NCBI RefSeq assembly: GCF_029227915.1
Contig: NC_079884.1
Span: 31,870,001-31,934,000, forward strand
Origin: Hydractinia symbiolongicarpus
Lineage: Eukaryota; Cnidaria; Hydrozoa; Anthoathecata; Hydractiniidae
Direction: 5' to 3'
DNA length: 64,000 bases
The translations under genes and the position numbers were made by a program. Of the stretch, positions 32,958 to 45,316 are shown in pieces. Below the pieces are notes generated by a model. The model was not told the origin of the DNA and did no database searches. It was given only the letters and a program-made list of their open reading frames with translations. Every line of letters begins with the position of its first letter. Positions within the stretch are counted from its first letter, which is position 1.

Positions 32958-34173
32958 ATTTTCATTTTTAATGAGACGCTTAATGAAAGAGGTTTAATCG
33001 CCGGCAAACGAAAACCCGCGATTTCCCGTAAATCCCGGGCTTGTCCCGTATAGTCGAATGTATACAAAGAAAGTACCCTGTGAGTAAAATCATTTCCAGA
33101 ACGATTTTTTAAATTATCTTTTCACCACTAAATCGCATGAGACTTGTAGTTCTCAAAAATGTTTTTATTTTTTATGAGACGCTGAATAAAAGAAATTTAA
33201 TCGCCGGCAAACGAAAACCCGCGACTTCCCGTAAATCCCGGACTCGGCCTGTATAGTCAAAAGTATACAAAGAAAGTACCCAGGGAGTAAACTCATTTCT
33301 CGAACGATTTTTTAAATTATCTTTTCACCACTAAAACGCATGAGACTTGTAGTTTTCAGAAATGTTTTCATTTTTAATGAGACGCTAAATAAAAGAAGTT
33401 TAATCGCCGGCAAACGAAAACCCGCGATTTCCCGTAAATCCCGGACTTGGCCCGTATAATCAAAAGTATACAAAGAAAGTACCCAGGGAGTAAACTCATT
33501 TCCCGAACGATTTTTTAAATTATTTTTTCACCACTAAAACGCATGAGACTTGTAGTTTTCAAACTTGTTTTCATTTTTGATGAGACGCTAAATAAAAGAA
33601 GTTTAATTGCCGGCAAACGAAAATCCGCGATTTCCCGTAAATCCCGGGCTTGGCCCGTATAGTTTAATGTATATAAAGAAAGTACCCAAGGAGTAAACTC
33701 ATTTCCCGAATGATTTTTTAATTTTTTTTTTCACAACTAAAACGAATGAGACTTGTAGTTTGCAAAATGTTTTCATTTTTAATGAGACGCTTAATGAAAG
33801 AGGTTTAATCGCCGGCAAACGAAAACCCGCGATTTCCCGTAAATCCCGGGCTTGTCCCGTATAGTCGAATGTATACAAAGAAAGTACCCTGTGAGTAAAC
33901 TCATTTCCAGAACGATTTTTTAAATTATCTTTTCACCACTAAATCGCATGAGACTTGTAGTTCTCAAAAATGTTTTTATTTTTTATGAGACGCTGAATAA
34001 AAGAAATTTAATCGGCAGCAAACGAAAACCCGCGATTTCCCGTAAATCCCGGGCTTGGCTCGTATAATTGAATGTATATAAAGAAAGTACCCAAGGAGTA
34101 AACTGATTTCCCGAACGATTTTTTAAATTATTTTTGCACCACTAGAACGAATGAGACTTGTAGTTTTTAAAAT
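32958..34173 (+). repeat. 6-monomer higher-order repeat, 1,216 bp, copy 2
   Basis: Tandem counterpart of 31,742-32,957, including CGGCAGCAAACG (34,014 against 32,798). Beyond it the match fails at GTGAGTAAACTC near 34,297. Its right end overlaps the start of the 14-monomer unit, so the two duplications are nested in time. Confidence 0.83.
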
Positions 34174-36671
34174 ATTTTCATTTTTAATGAGACGCTTAAT
34201 GAAAGAGGTTTAATCGCCGGCAAACGAAAACCCGCGATTTCCCGTAAATCCCGGGCTTGTCCCGTATAGTCGAATGTATACAAAGAAAGTACCCTGTGAG
34301 TAAACTCATTTCCAGAACGATTTTTTAAATTATCTTTTCACCACTAAATCGCATGAGACTTGTAGTTCTCAAAAATGTTTTTATTTTTTATGAGACGCTG
34401 AATAAAAGAAGTTTAATCGCCGGCAAACGAAAACCCGCGATTTCCCGTAAATCCCGGGCTTGGCCCGTATAGTTGAATGTATATAAAGATAGTACCTAAG
34501 GAGTAAACTGATTTCCCGAACGATTTTTTAAATTATTTCTGCACCACTAGAACGAATGAGACTTGTAGTTTTCAAAAATGCTTTCATTTTTAATGAGACG
34601 CTTGATGAAAGAGGTTTAATCGCCGGCAAACGAAAACCCGCGATTTCCCGTAAATCCCGGGCTTGTCCCGTATAGTCGAATGTATACAAAGAAAGTACCC
34701 TGTCAGTAAACTCATTTCCAAAACGATTTTTTAAATTATCTTTTCACCACTAAAACGCATGGGACTTGTAGTTTTCAAAAATGTTTTCATTTTTGATGGC
34801 ACGCTAAATAAAAGAAGTTTAATCGCCGGCAAACGAAAACCCGCCATTTCCCGTAAATCCCAGGCTTGGCCCGTATAGTCAAAAGTATACAAAGAAAGTA
34901 CCCAGGGAGTAAACTCATTTCTCGAACGATTTTTTATATTACTTTTTCACCACTAAAACGTATGAGACTTGTAGTTTTCAAAAATGTTTTCATTTTTGAT
35001 GGCACGCTAAATAAAAGAAGTTTAATCGCCGGCAAACGAAAACCCGCCATTTCCCGTAAATCCCAGGCTTGGCCCGTATAGTCAAAAGTATACAAAGAAA
35101 GTACCCTGTGAGTAAACTCATTTCCAGAACGATTTTTAAGTTATCTTTTCACCACTAAATCGCATGAGACTTGTAGTTCTCAAAAATGTTTTTATTTTTT
35201 ATAAGACGCTGAATAAAAGAAGTTTAATCGCCGGCAAACGAAAACCCGCGATTTCCCGTAAATCCCGGGCTTGGCCCGTATAGTTGAATGTATATAAAGA
35301 AAGTACCCAAGGAGTAAACTGATTTCCCGAACGATTTTTTAAATTATTTCTGCACCACTAGAACGAATGAGACTTGTAGTTTTCAAAATGTTTTCATTTT
35401 TAATGAGACGCTTAATGAAAGAGGTTTAATCGCCGGCAAACGAAAACCCGCGATTTCCCGTAAATCCCGGGCTTGTCCCGTATAGTCGAATGTATACAAA
35501 GAAAGTACCCTGTGAGTAAACTCATTTCCAGAACGATTTTTTAAATTATCTTTTCACCACTAAATCGCATGAGACTTGTAGTTCTCAAAAATGTTTTTAT
35601 TTTTTATGAGACGCTGAATAAAAGAAGTTTAATCGCCGGCAAACGAAAACCCGCGATTTCCCGTAAATCCCAGGCTTGGCCCGTATAGTCAAAAGTATAC
35701 AAAGAAAGTACCCAGGGAGTAAACTCATTTCTCGAACGATTTTTTAAACTATTTTTTCACCACTAAAACGCATGAGACTTGTAGTTTTCAGAAATGTTTT
35801 CATTTTTGATGAGACGTTTAACGAAAGTGGTTTAATCACCGGCAAACGAAAACCCGCCATTTCCCGTAAATCCCAGACTTGGCCCGTATAGTCACAAGTA
35901 TACAAAGAAAGTACCCAGGGAGTAAACTCATTTCTCGAACGATTTTTTATATTACTTTTTCACCACTAAAACGTATGAGACTTGTAGTTTTCAAAAATGT
36001 TTTCATTTTTGATGGCACGCTAAATAAAAGAAGTTTAATCGCCGGCAAACGAAAACCCGCCATTTCCCGTAAATCCCAGGCTTGGCCCGTATCTTCAAAA
36101 GTAGACAAAGAAAGTACCCAGGGAGTAAACTCATTTCCCGAACAATTTTTAAATTATTTTTTCACCACTAAAAGGCATGAGACTTGTAGTTTTTAAAAAT
36201 GTTTTCATTTTTGATTAGACGCTTAATGAAAGAGGTTTAATCGCCGGAATACGAAAACCAGCGATTTCCCCTAAATCCCGGGCTTGGCCCGTGTAGTCGA
36301 ATGTATACAAAAAAGTACCCAGGGAGTAAACTCATTTCCCGAATGATTTTTTAATTTTTTTTTTCACCACTAAAACGCATGAGACTTGTAGTTTTCAAAA
36401 ATGTTTTCATTTTTGATGAGACGCTGAATAAAAGAAGTTTAATCGCCGGCAAACGAAAACCCGCGATTTCCCGTAAATCCCGGGCTTGGCCCGTATAGTT
36501 GAATGTATATAAAGAAAGTACCCAAGGAGTAAACTGATTTCCCGAACGATTTTTTAAATTATTTCTGCACCACTAGAACGAATGAGACTTGTAGTTTTCA
36601 AAAATGCTTTCATTTTTAATGAGACGCTTGATGAAAGAGGTTTAATCGCCGGCAAACGAAAACCCGCGATT
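33835..36671 (+). repeat. 14-monomer higher-order repeat, 2,837 bp, copy 1
   Basis: Matches 36,672-39,508 at a constant offset of 2,837 bp. Marks: CGGCAGCAAACG (34,014 and 36,851), CATGGGACTTG (34,758 and 37,595), GATGGCACG twice, CGTATGAG, GTATAGTCACAAG (about 35,886 and 38,723), ATCTTCAAAAGTAGAC (36,092 and 38,929), and GGAATACGAAAACCAGCG. I found no mismatch in the stretches compared, which covered several hundred bases across the unit, so this is one of the most recent duplications in the window. Confidence 0.9.
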
Positions 36672-39508
36672 TCCCGTAAATCCCGGGCTTGTCCCGTATA
36701 GTCGAATGTATACAAAGAAAGTACCCTGTGAGTAAACTCATTTCCAGAACGATTTTTTAAATTATCTTTTCACCACTAAATCGCATGAGACTTGTAGTTC
36801 TCAAAAATGTTTTTATTTTTTATGAGACGCTGAATAAAAGAAATTTAATCGGCAGCAAACGAAAACCCGCGATTTCCCGTAAATCCCGGGCTTGGCTCGT
36901 ATAATTGAATGTATATAAAGAAAGTACCCAAGGAGTAAACTGATTTCCCGAACGATTTTTTAAATTATTTTTGCACCACTAGAACGAATGAGACTTGTAG
37001 TTTTTAAAATATTTTCATTTTTAATGAGACGCTTAATGAAAGAGGTTTAATCGCCGGCAAACGAAAACCCGCGATTTCCCGTAAATCCCGGGCTTGTCCC
37101 GTATAGTCGAATGTATACAAAGAAAGTACCCTGTGAGTAAACTCATTTCCAGAACGATTTTTTAAATTATCTTTTCACCACTAAATCGCATGAGACTTGT
37201 AGTTCTCAAAAATGTTTTTATTTTTTATGAGACGCTGAATAAAAGAAGTTTAATCGCCGGCAAACGAAAACCCGCGATTTCCCGTAAATCCCGGGCTTGG
37301 CCCGTATAGTTGAATGTATATAAAGATAGTACCTAAGGAGTAAACTGATTTCCCGAACGATTTTTTAAATTATTTCTGCACCACTAGAACGAATGAGACT
37401 TGTAGTTTTCAAAAATGCTTTCATTTTTAATGAGACGCTTGATGAAAGAGGTTTAATCGCCGGCAAACGAAAACCCGCGATTTCCCGTAAATCCCGGGCT
37501 TGTCCCGTATAGTCGAATGTATACAAAGAAAGTACCCTGTCAGTAAACTCATTTCCAAAACGATTTTTTAAATTATCTTTTCACCACTAAAACGCATGGG
37601 ACTTGTAGTTTTCAAAAATGTTTTCATTTTTGATGGCACGCTAAATAAAAGAAGTTTAATCGCCGGCAAACGAAAACCCGCCATTTCCCGTAAATCCCAG
37701 GCTTGGCCCGTATAGTCAAAAGTATACAAAGAAAGTACCCAGGGAGTAAACTCATTTCTCGAACGATTTTTTATATTACTTTTTCACCACTAAAACGTAT
37801 GAGACTTGTAGTTTTCAAAAATGTTTTCATTTTTGATGGCACGCTAAATAAAAGAAGTTTAATCGCCGGCAAACGAAAACCCGCCATTTCCCGTAAATCC
37901 CAGGCTTGGCCCGTATAGTCAAAAGTATACAAAGAAAGTACCCTGTGAGTAAACTCATTTCCAGAACGATTTTTAAGTTATCTTTTCACCACTAAATCGC
38001 ATGAGACTTGTAGTTCTCAAAAATGTTTTTATTTTTTATAAGACGCTGAATAAAAGAAGTTTAATCGCCGGCAAACGAAAACCCGCGATTTCCCGTAAAT
38101 CCCGGGCTTGGCCCGTATAGTTGAATGTATATAAAGAAAGTACCCAAGGAGTAAACTGATTTCCCGAACGATTTTTTAAATTATTTCTGCACCACTAGAA
38201 CGAATGAGACTTGTAGTTTTCAAAATGTTTTCATTTTTAATGAGACGCTTAATGAAAGAGGTTTAATCGCCGGCAAACGAAAACCCGCGATTTCCCGTAA
38301 ATCCCGGGCTTGTCCCGTATAGTCGAATGTATACAAAGAAAGTACCCTGTGAGTAAACTCATTTCCAGAACGATTTTTTAAATTATCTTTTCACCACTAA
38401 ATCGCATGAGACTTGTAGTTCTCAAAAATGTTTTTATTTTTTATGAGACGCTGAATAAAAGAAGTTTAATCGCCGGCAAACGAAAACCCGCGATTTCCCG
38501 TAAATCCCAGGCTTGGCCCGTATAGTCAAAAGTATACAAAGAAAGTACCCAGGGAGTAAACTCATTTCTCGAACGATTTTTTAAACTATTTTTTCACCAC
38601 TAAAACGCATGAGACTTGTAGTTTTCAGAAATGTTTTCATTTTTGATGAGACGTTTAACGAAAGTGGTTTAATCACCGGCAAACGAAAACCCGCCATTTC
38701 CCGTAAATCCCAGACTTGGCCCGTATAGTCACAAGTATACAAAGAAAGTACCCAGGGAGTAAACTCATTTCTCGAACGATTTTTTATATTACTTTTTCAC
38801 CACTAAAACGTATGAGACTTGTAGTTTTCAAAAATGTTTTCATTTTTGATGGCACGCTAAATAAAAGAAGTTTAATCGCCGGCAAACGAAAACCCGCCAT
38901 TTCCCGTAAATCCCAGGCTTGGCCCGTATCTTCAAAAGTAGACAAAGAAAGTACCCAGGGAGTAAACTCATTTCCCGAACAATTTTTAAATTATTTTTTC
39001 ACCACTAAAAGGCATGAGACTTGTAGTTTTTAAAAATGTTTTCATTTTTGATTAGACGCTTAATGAAAGAGGTTTAATCGCCGGAATACGAAAACCAGCG
39101 ATTTCCCCTAAATCCCGGGCTTGGCCCGTGTAGTCGAATGTATACAAAAAAGTACCCAGGGAGTAAACTCATTTCCCGAATGATTTTTTAATTTTTTTTT
39201 TCACCACTAAAACGCATGAGACTTGTAGTTTTCAAAAATGTTTTCATTTTTGATGAGACGCTGAATAAAAGAAGTTTAATCGCCGGCAAACGAAAACCCG
39301 CGATTTCCCGTAAATCCCGGGCTTGGCCCGTATAGTTGAATGTATATAAAGAAAGTACCCAAGGAGTAAACTGATTTCCCGAACGATTTTTTAAATTATT
39401 TCTGCACCACTAGAACGAATGAGACTTGTAGTTTTCAAAAATGCTTTCATTTTTAATGAGACGCTTGATGAAAGAGGTTTAATCGCCGGCAAACGAAAAC
39501 CCGCGATT
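36672..39508 (+). repeat. 14-monomer higher-order repeat, 2,837 bp, copy 2
   Basis: Tandem counterpart of 33,835-36,671. Similarity to the start of the next would-be copy continues to about 39,625 and then stops (TAGTTTTTAAAAATG in place of TAGTTCTCAAAAATG). The right half of this copy, from about 38,716, was copied again at 40.55 and 42.98 kb. Confidence 0.9.
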
Positions 39509-40080
39509 TCCCGTAAATCCCGGGCTTGTCCCGTATAGTCGAATGTATACAAAGAAAGTACCCTGTGAGTAAACTCATTTCCAGAACGATTTTTTAAATT
39601 ATCTTTTCACCACTAAATCGCATGAGACTTGTAGTTTTTAAAAATGTTTTCATTTTTTATGAGACGCTGAATAATAGAAGTTTAATCGCCGGCAAACGAA
39701 AACCTGCGATTTCTTGTAAATCCCAGACTCGGCCCGTATTGTCAAAGGTATACAAAGAAAAAACCCAGGGAGTAAACTCATTTCCCGAACGATTTTTTAA
39801 ATTATTTTTTCACCACTAAAACGCATAAGACTTGTAGTTTTCAAAAATGTTTTCATTTTTGATGAGACGCTGAATAAAAGAAGTTTAATCGCCGGCAAAC
39901 GAAAACCCGCGATTTCCCGTTAATCCCGGGCTTGGCCCGTATAATCAAAAGTATACAAAGAAAGTACCCAGGGAGTAAACTCATTTCCCGAACGATTTTT
40001 TAAATTATTTTTTCACCACTAAAACGCATGAGACTTGTAGTTTTCAAACTTGTTTTCATTTTTGATGAGACGCTGAATAA
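38716..40080 (+). repeat. Source segment of a 9-monomer offset (1,825 bp) copy
   Basis: Monomers at 38,816, 39,018, 39,220, 39,423, 39,626, 39,829 and 40,032 match 40,641, 40,843, 41,045, 41,248, 41,451, 41,654 and 41,857. Shared marks: GTAGACAAAG (38,938 and 40,763), GGAATACG, GATTTCTTGTAAATCC, GTCAAAGGTATAC, AGAAAAAACCC and CCCGTTAATCCC. It differs at AATAATAG (about 39,671) against AATAAAAG, and at GTAAACTC against GTTAGCTC (about 41,597). Confidence 0.8.
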
Positions 40081-40547
40081 AAGAAGTTTAATCGCCGGCA
40101 AACGAAAACCCGCGATTTCCCGTAAATCCCAGGCTTGGCCCGTATAGTCAAAAGTATACAAAGAAAGTACCCAGGGAGTAAACTCATTTCTCGAACGATT
40201 TTTTATATTACTTTTTCACCACTATAACGAATGAGACTTGTAGTTTTCAAAAATGCTTTCATTTTTAATGAGACGCTTGATGAAAGAGGTTTAATTGCCG
40301 GCAAACGAAAACCCGCGATTTCCCGTAAATCCCAGGCTTGTCCCGTATAGTCGAATGTATACAAAGAAAGTACCCTGTCAGTAATCTCATTTCCAAAACT
40401 ATTTTTTAAATTATCTTTTCACCACTAAAACGCATGAGACTTGTAGTTTTCAAAAATGTTTTCATTTTTGATGGGACGCTGAATAAAAGAAGTTTAATCG
40501 CCGGCAAACGAAAACCCGCGACTTCCCGTAAATCAAGGACTCGGCCC

Positions 40548-42981
40548 GTATAGTCACAAGTATACAAAGAAAGTACCCAGGGAGTAAACTCATTTCTCGA
40601 ACGATTTTTTATATTACTTTTTCACCACTAAAACGTATGAGACTTGTAGTTTTCAAAAATGTTTTCATTTTTGATGGCACGCTAAATAAAAGAAGTTTAA
40701 TCGCCGGCAAACGAAAACCCGCCATTTCCCGTAAATCCCAGGCTTGGCCCGTATCTTCAAAAGTAGACAAAGAAAGTACCCAGGGAGTAAACTCATTTCC
40801 CGAACAATTTTTAAATTATTTTTTCACCACTAAAAGGCATGAGACTTGTAGTTTTTAAAAATGTTTTCATTTTTGATTAGACGCTTAATGAAAGAGGTTT
40901 AATCGCCGGAATACGAAAACCAGCGATTTCCCCTAAATCCCGGGCTTGGCCCGTGTAGTCGAATGTATACAAAAAAGTACCCAGGGAGTAAACTCATTTC
41001 CCGAATGATTTTTTAATTTTTTTTTTCACCACTAAAACGCATGAGACTTGTAGTTTTCAAAAATGTTTTCATTTTTGATGAGACGCTGAATAAAAGAAGT
41101 TTAATCGCCGGCAAACGAAAACCCGCGATTTCCCGTAAATCCCGGGCTTGGCCCGTATAGTTGAATGTATATAAAGAAAGTACCCAAGGAGTAAACTGAT
41201 TTCCCGAACGATTTTTTAAATTATTTCTGCACCACTAGAACGAATGAGACTTGTAGTTTTCAAAAATGCTTTCATTTTTAATGAGACGCTTGATGAAAGA
41301 GGTTTAATCGCCGGCAAACGAAAACCCGCGATTTCCCGTAAATCCCGGGCTTGTCCCGTATAGTCGAATGTATACAAAGAAAGTACCCTGTGAGTAAACT
41401 CATTTCCAGAACGATTTTTTAAATTATCTTTTCACCACTAAATCGCATGAGACTTGTAGTTTTTAAAAATGTTTTCATTTTTTATGAGACGCTGAATAAA
41501 AGAAGTTTAATCGCCGGCAAACGAAAACCTGCGATTTCTTGTAAATCCCAGACTCGGCCCGTATTGTCAAAGGTATACAAAGAAAAAACCCAGGGAGTTA
41601 GCTCATTTCCCGAACGATTTTTTAAATTATTTTTTCACCACTAAAACGCATAAGACTTGTAGTTTTCAAAAATGTTTTCATTTTTGATGAGACGCTGAAT
41701 AAAAGAAGTTTAATCGCCGGCAAACGAAAACCCGCGATTTCCCGTTAATCCCGGGCTTGGCCCGTATAATCAAAAGTATACAAAGAAAGTACCCAGGGAG
41801 TAAACTCATTTCCCGAACGATTTTTTAAATTATTTTTTCACCACTAAAACGCATGAGACTTGTAGTTTTCAAACTTGTTTTCATTTTTGATGAGACGCTG
41901 AATAAAAGAAGTTTAATCGCCGGCAAACGAAAATCGGCAATTTCCCGTAAATCCCGGGCTTGGCCCGTATAGTTTAATGTATATAAAAAAAGTACCTAAG
42001 GAGTAAACTGATTTCCCGAACGATTTTTTAAATTATTTCTGCACCACTTGAACGAATGAGACTTGTAGTTTTCAAAAATATTTCAATTTTTGATGAGACG
42101 CTTAATGAAAGAGGTTTAATCGCCGGCAAACGAAAACCCGCGATTTCCCGTAAATCCCGGGCTTGGCCCGTATAGTCGAATGTATACAAAGAAAGTACCC
42201 TGTGAGTAAACTCATTTCCAGAACGATTTTTTAAAATATTTTTTCCCCACTAAAACGCATGAGACTTGTAGTTTTCAAACTTGTTTTCATTTTTGATTAG
42301 ACGCTGAATAAAAGAAGTTTAATCGCCGGCAAACGAAAATCGGCAATTTCCCGTAAATCCCGGGCTTGGCCCGTATAGTTTAATGTATATAAAAAAAGTA
42401 CCTAAGGAGTAAACTGATTTCCCGAACGATTTTTTAAATTATTTCTGCACCACTTGAACGAATGAGACTTGTAGTTTTCAAAAATATTTCAATTTTTGAT
42501 AAGACGCTTAATGAAAGAGGTTTAATCGCCGGCAAACGAAAACCCGCGATTTCCCGTAAATCCCGGGCTTGGCCCGTATAGTCGAATGTATACAAAGAAA
42601 GTACCCTGTGAGTAAACTCATTTCCAGAATGATTTTTTAAATTATTTTTTCACCACTAAAACGCATAAGACTTGTAGTTTTCAAAAATGATTTTATTTTT
42701 TATGAGACGCTGAATAAAAGAAGTTTAATCGCCGGCAAACGAAAACCCGCGATTTCCCGTAAATCCCGGGCTTGGCCCGTATAGTTGAATGTATATAAAG
42801 AAAGTACCCAAGGAGTAAACTGATTTCTCGAACGATTTTTTAAATTATTTCCGCACCACTAGAACGAATGAGACTTGTAGTTTTCAGAAATGTTTTCATT
42901 TTTGATGAGACGTTTAACGAAAGTGGTTTAATCACCGGCAAACGAAAACCCGCCATTTCCCGTAAATCCCAGACTTGGCCC
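40548..42981 (+). repeat. 12-monomer higher-order repeat, ~2,434 bp, copy 1
   Basis: Matches 42,982-45,316 at an offset of 2,433-2,434 bp. GTAGACAAAG is at 40,763 and 43,197. It contains a 406-bp dimer duplication: the TCAAACTTG monomer with AAAATCGGCAATT plus the CACTTGAACG monomer with AAATATTTCAATTTTTG occur at 41,857 and 42,060 and again at 42,263 and 42,466. Private changes include GATTAGACG near 42,295 and GATAAGACG near 42,497. The last ~100 bases are the junction and do not match copy 2. Confidence 0.83.
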
Positions 42982-45316
42982 GTATAGTCACAAGTATACA
43001 AAGAAAGTACCCAGGGAGTAAACTCATTTCTCGAACGATTTTTTATATTACTTTTTCACCACTAAAACGTATGAGACTTGTAGTTTTCAAAAATGTTTTC
43101 ATTTTTGATGGCACGCTAAATAAAAGAAGTTTAATCGCCGGCAAACGAAAACCCGCCATTTCCCGTAAATCCCAGGCTTGGCCCGTATCTTCAAAAGTAG
43201 ACAAAGAAAGTACCCAGGGAGTAAACTCATTTCCCGAACAATTTTTAAATTATTTTTTCACCACTAAAAGGCATGAGACTTGTAGTTTTTAAAAATATTT
43301 TCATTTTTGATTAGACGCTTAATGAAAGAGGTTTAATCGCCGGAATACGAAAACCAGCGATTTCCCCTAAATCCCGGGCTTGGCCCGTGTAGTCGAATGT
43401 ATACAAAAAAGTACCCAGGGAGTAAACTCATTTCCCGAATGATTTTTTAATTTTTTTTTCACCACTAAAACGCATGAGACTTGTAGTTTTCAAAAATGTT
43501 TTCATTTTTGATGAGACGCTGAATAAAAGAAGTTTAATCGCCGGCAAACGAAAACCCGCGATTTCCCGTAAATCCCGGGCTTGGCCCGTATAGTTGAATG
43601 TATATAAAGAAAGTACCCAAGGAGTAAACTGATTTCCCGAACGATTTTTTAAATTATTTCTGCACCACTAGAACGAATGAGACTTGTAGTTTTCAAAAAT
43701 GCTCTCATTTTTAATGAGACGCTTGATGAAAGAGGTTTAATCGCCGGCAAACGAAAACCCGCGATTTCCCGTAAATCCCGGGCTTGTCCCGTATAGTCGA
43801 ATGTATACAAAGAAAGTACCCTGTGAGTAAACTCATTTCCAGAACGATTTTTTAAATTATCTTTTCACCACTAAATCGCATGAGACTTGTAGTTTTTAAA
43901 AATGTTTTCATTTTTTATGAGACGCTGAATAAAAGAAGTTTAATCGCCGGCAAACGAAAACCTGCGATTTCTTGTAAATCCCAGACTCGGCCCGTATTGT
44001 CAAAGGTATACAAAGAAAAAACCCAGGGAGTAAACTTATTTCCCGAACGATTTTTTAAATTATTTTTTCACCACTAAAACGCATAAGACTTGTAGTTTTC
44101 AAAAATGTTTTCATTTTTGATGAGACGCTGAATAAAAGAAGTTTAATCGCCGGCAAACGAAAACCCGCGATTTCCCGTTAATCCCGGGCTTGGCCCGTAT
44201 AATCAAAAGTATACAAAGAAAGTACCCAGGGAGTAAACTCATTTCCCGAACGATTTTTTAAATTATTTTTTCACCACTAAAACGCATGAGACTTGTAGTT
44301 TTCAAACTTGTTTTCATTTTTGATGAGACGCTGAATAAAAGAAGTTTAATCGCCGGCAAACGAAAATCGGCAATTTCCCGTAAATCCCGGGCTTGGCCCG
44401 TACAGTTTAATGTATATAAAAAAAGTACCTAAGGAGTAAACTGATTTCCCGAACGATTTTTTAAATTATTTCTGCACCACTTGAACGAATGAGACTTGTA
44501 GTTTTCAAAAATATTTCAATTTTTGATGAGACGCTTAATGAAAGAGGTTTAATCGCCGGCAAACGAAAACCCGCGATTTCCCGTAAATCCCGGGCTTGGC
44601 CCGTATAGTCGAATGTATACAAAGAAAGTACCCTGTGAGTAAACTCATTTCCAGAACGATTTTTTAAATTATTTTTTCACCACTAAAACGCATGAGACTT
44701 GTAGTTTTCAAACTTGTTTTCATTTTTAATGAGACGCTGAATAAAAGAAGTTTAATCGCCGGCAAACGAAAATCGGCAATTTCCCGTAAATCCCGGGCTT
44801 GGCCCGTATAGTTTAATGTATATAAAAAAAGTACCTAAGGAGTAAACTGATTTCCCGAACGATTTTTTAAATTATTTCTGCACCACTTGAACGAATGACA
44901 CTTGTAGTTTTCAAAAATATATCAATTTTTGATGAGACGCTTAATGAAAGAGGTTTAATCGCCGGCAAACGAAAACCCGCGATTTCCCGTAAATCCCGGG
45001 CTTGGCCCGTATAGTCGAATGTATACAAAGAAAGTACCCTGTGAGTAAACTCATTTCCAGAACGATTTTTTAAATTATTTTTTCACCACTAAAACGCATA
45101 AGACTTGTAGTTTTCAAAAATGATTTTATTTTTTATGAGACGCTGAATAAAAGAAGTTTAATCGCCGGCAAACGAAAACCCGCGATTTCCCGTAAATCCC
45201 GGGCTTGGCCCGTATAGTTGAATGTATATAAAGAAAGTACCCAAGGAGTAAACTGATTTCCCGAACGATTTTTTAAATTATTTCCGCACCACTAGAACGA
45301 ATGAGACTTGTAGTTT
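42982..45316 (+). repeat. 12-monomer higher-order repeat, ~2,434 bp, copy 2
   Basis: Tandem counterpart of 40,548-42,981, carrying the same internal dimer duplication at 44,290 to 44,899. The dimer duplication therefore predates the 12-monomer one. Private changes: ATGCTCTCATT near 43,699, CCCGTACAG near 44,398, and GAATGACACTTG near 44,894. The match is lost at about 45,317. Confidence 0.83.
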
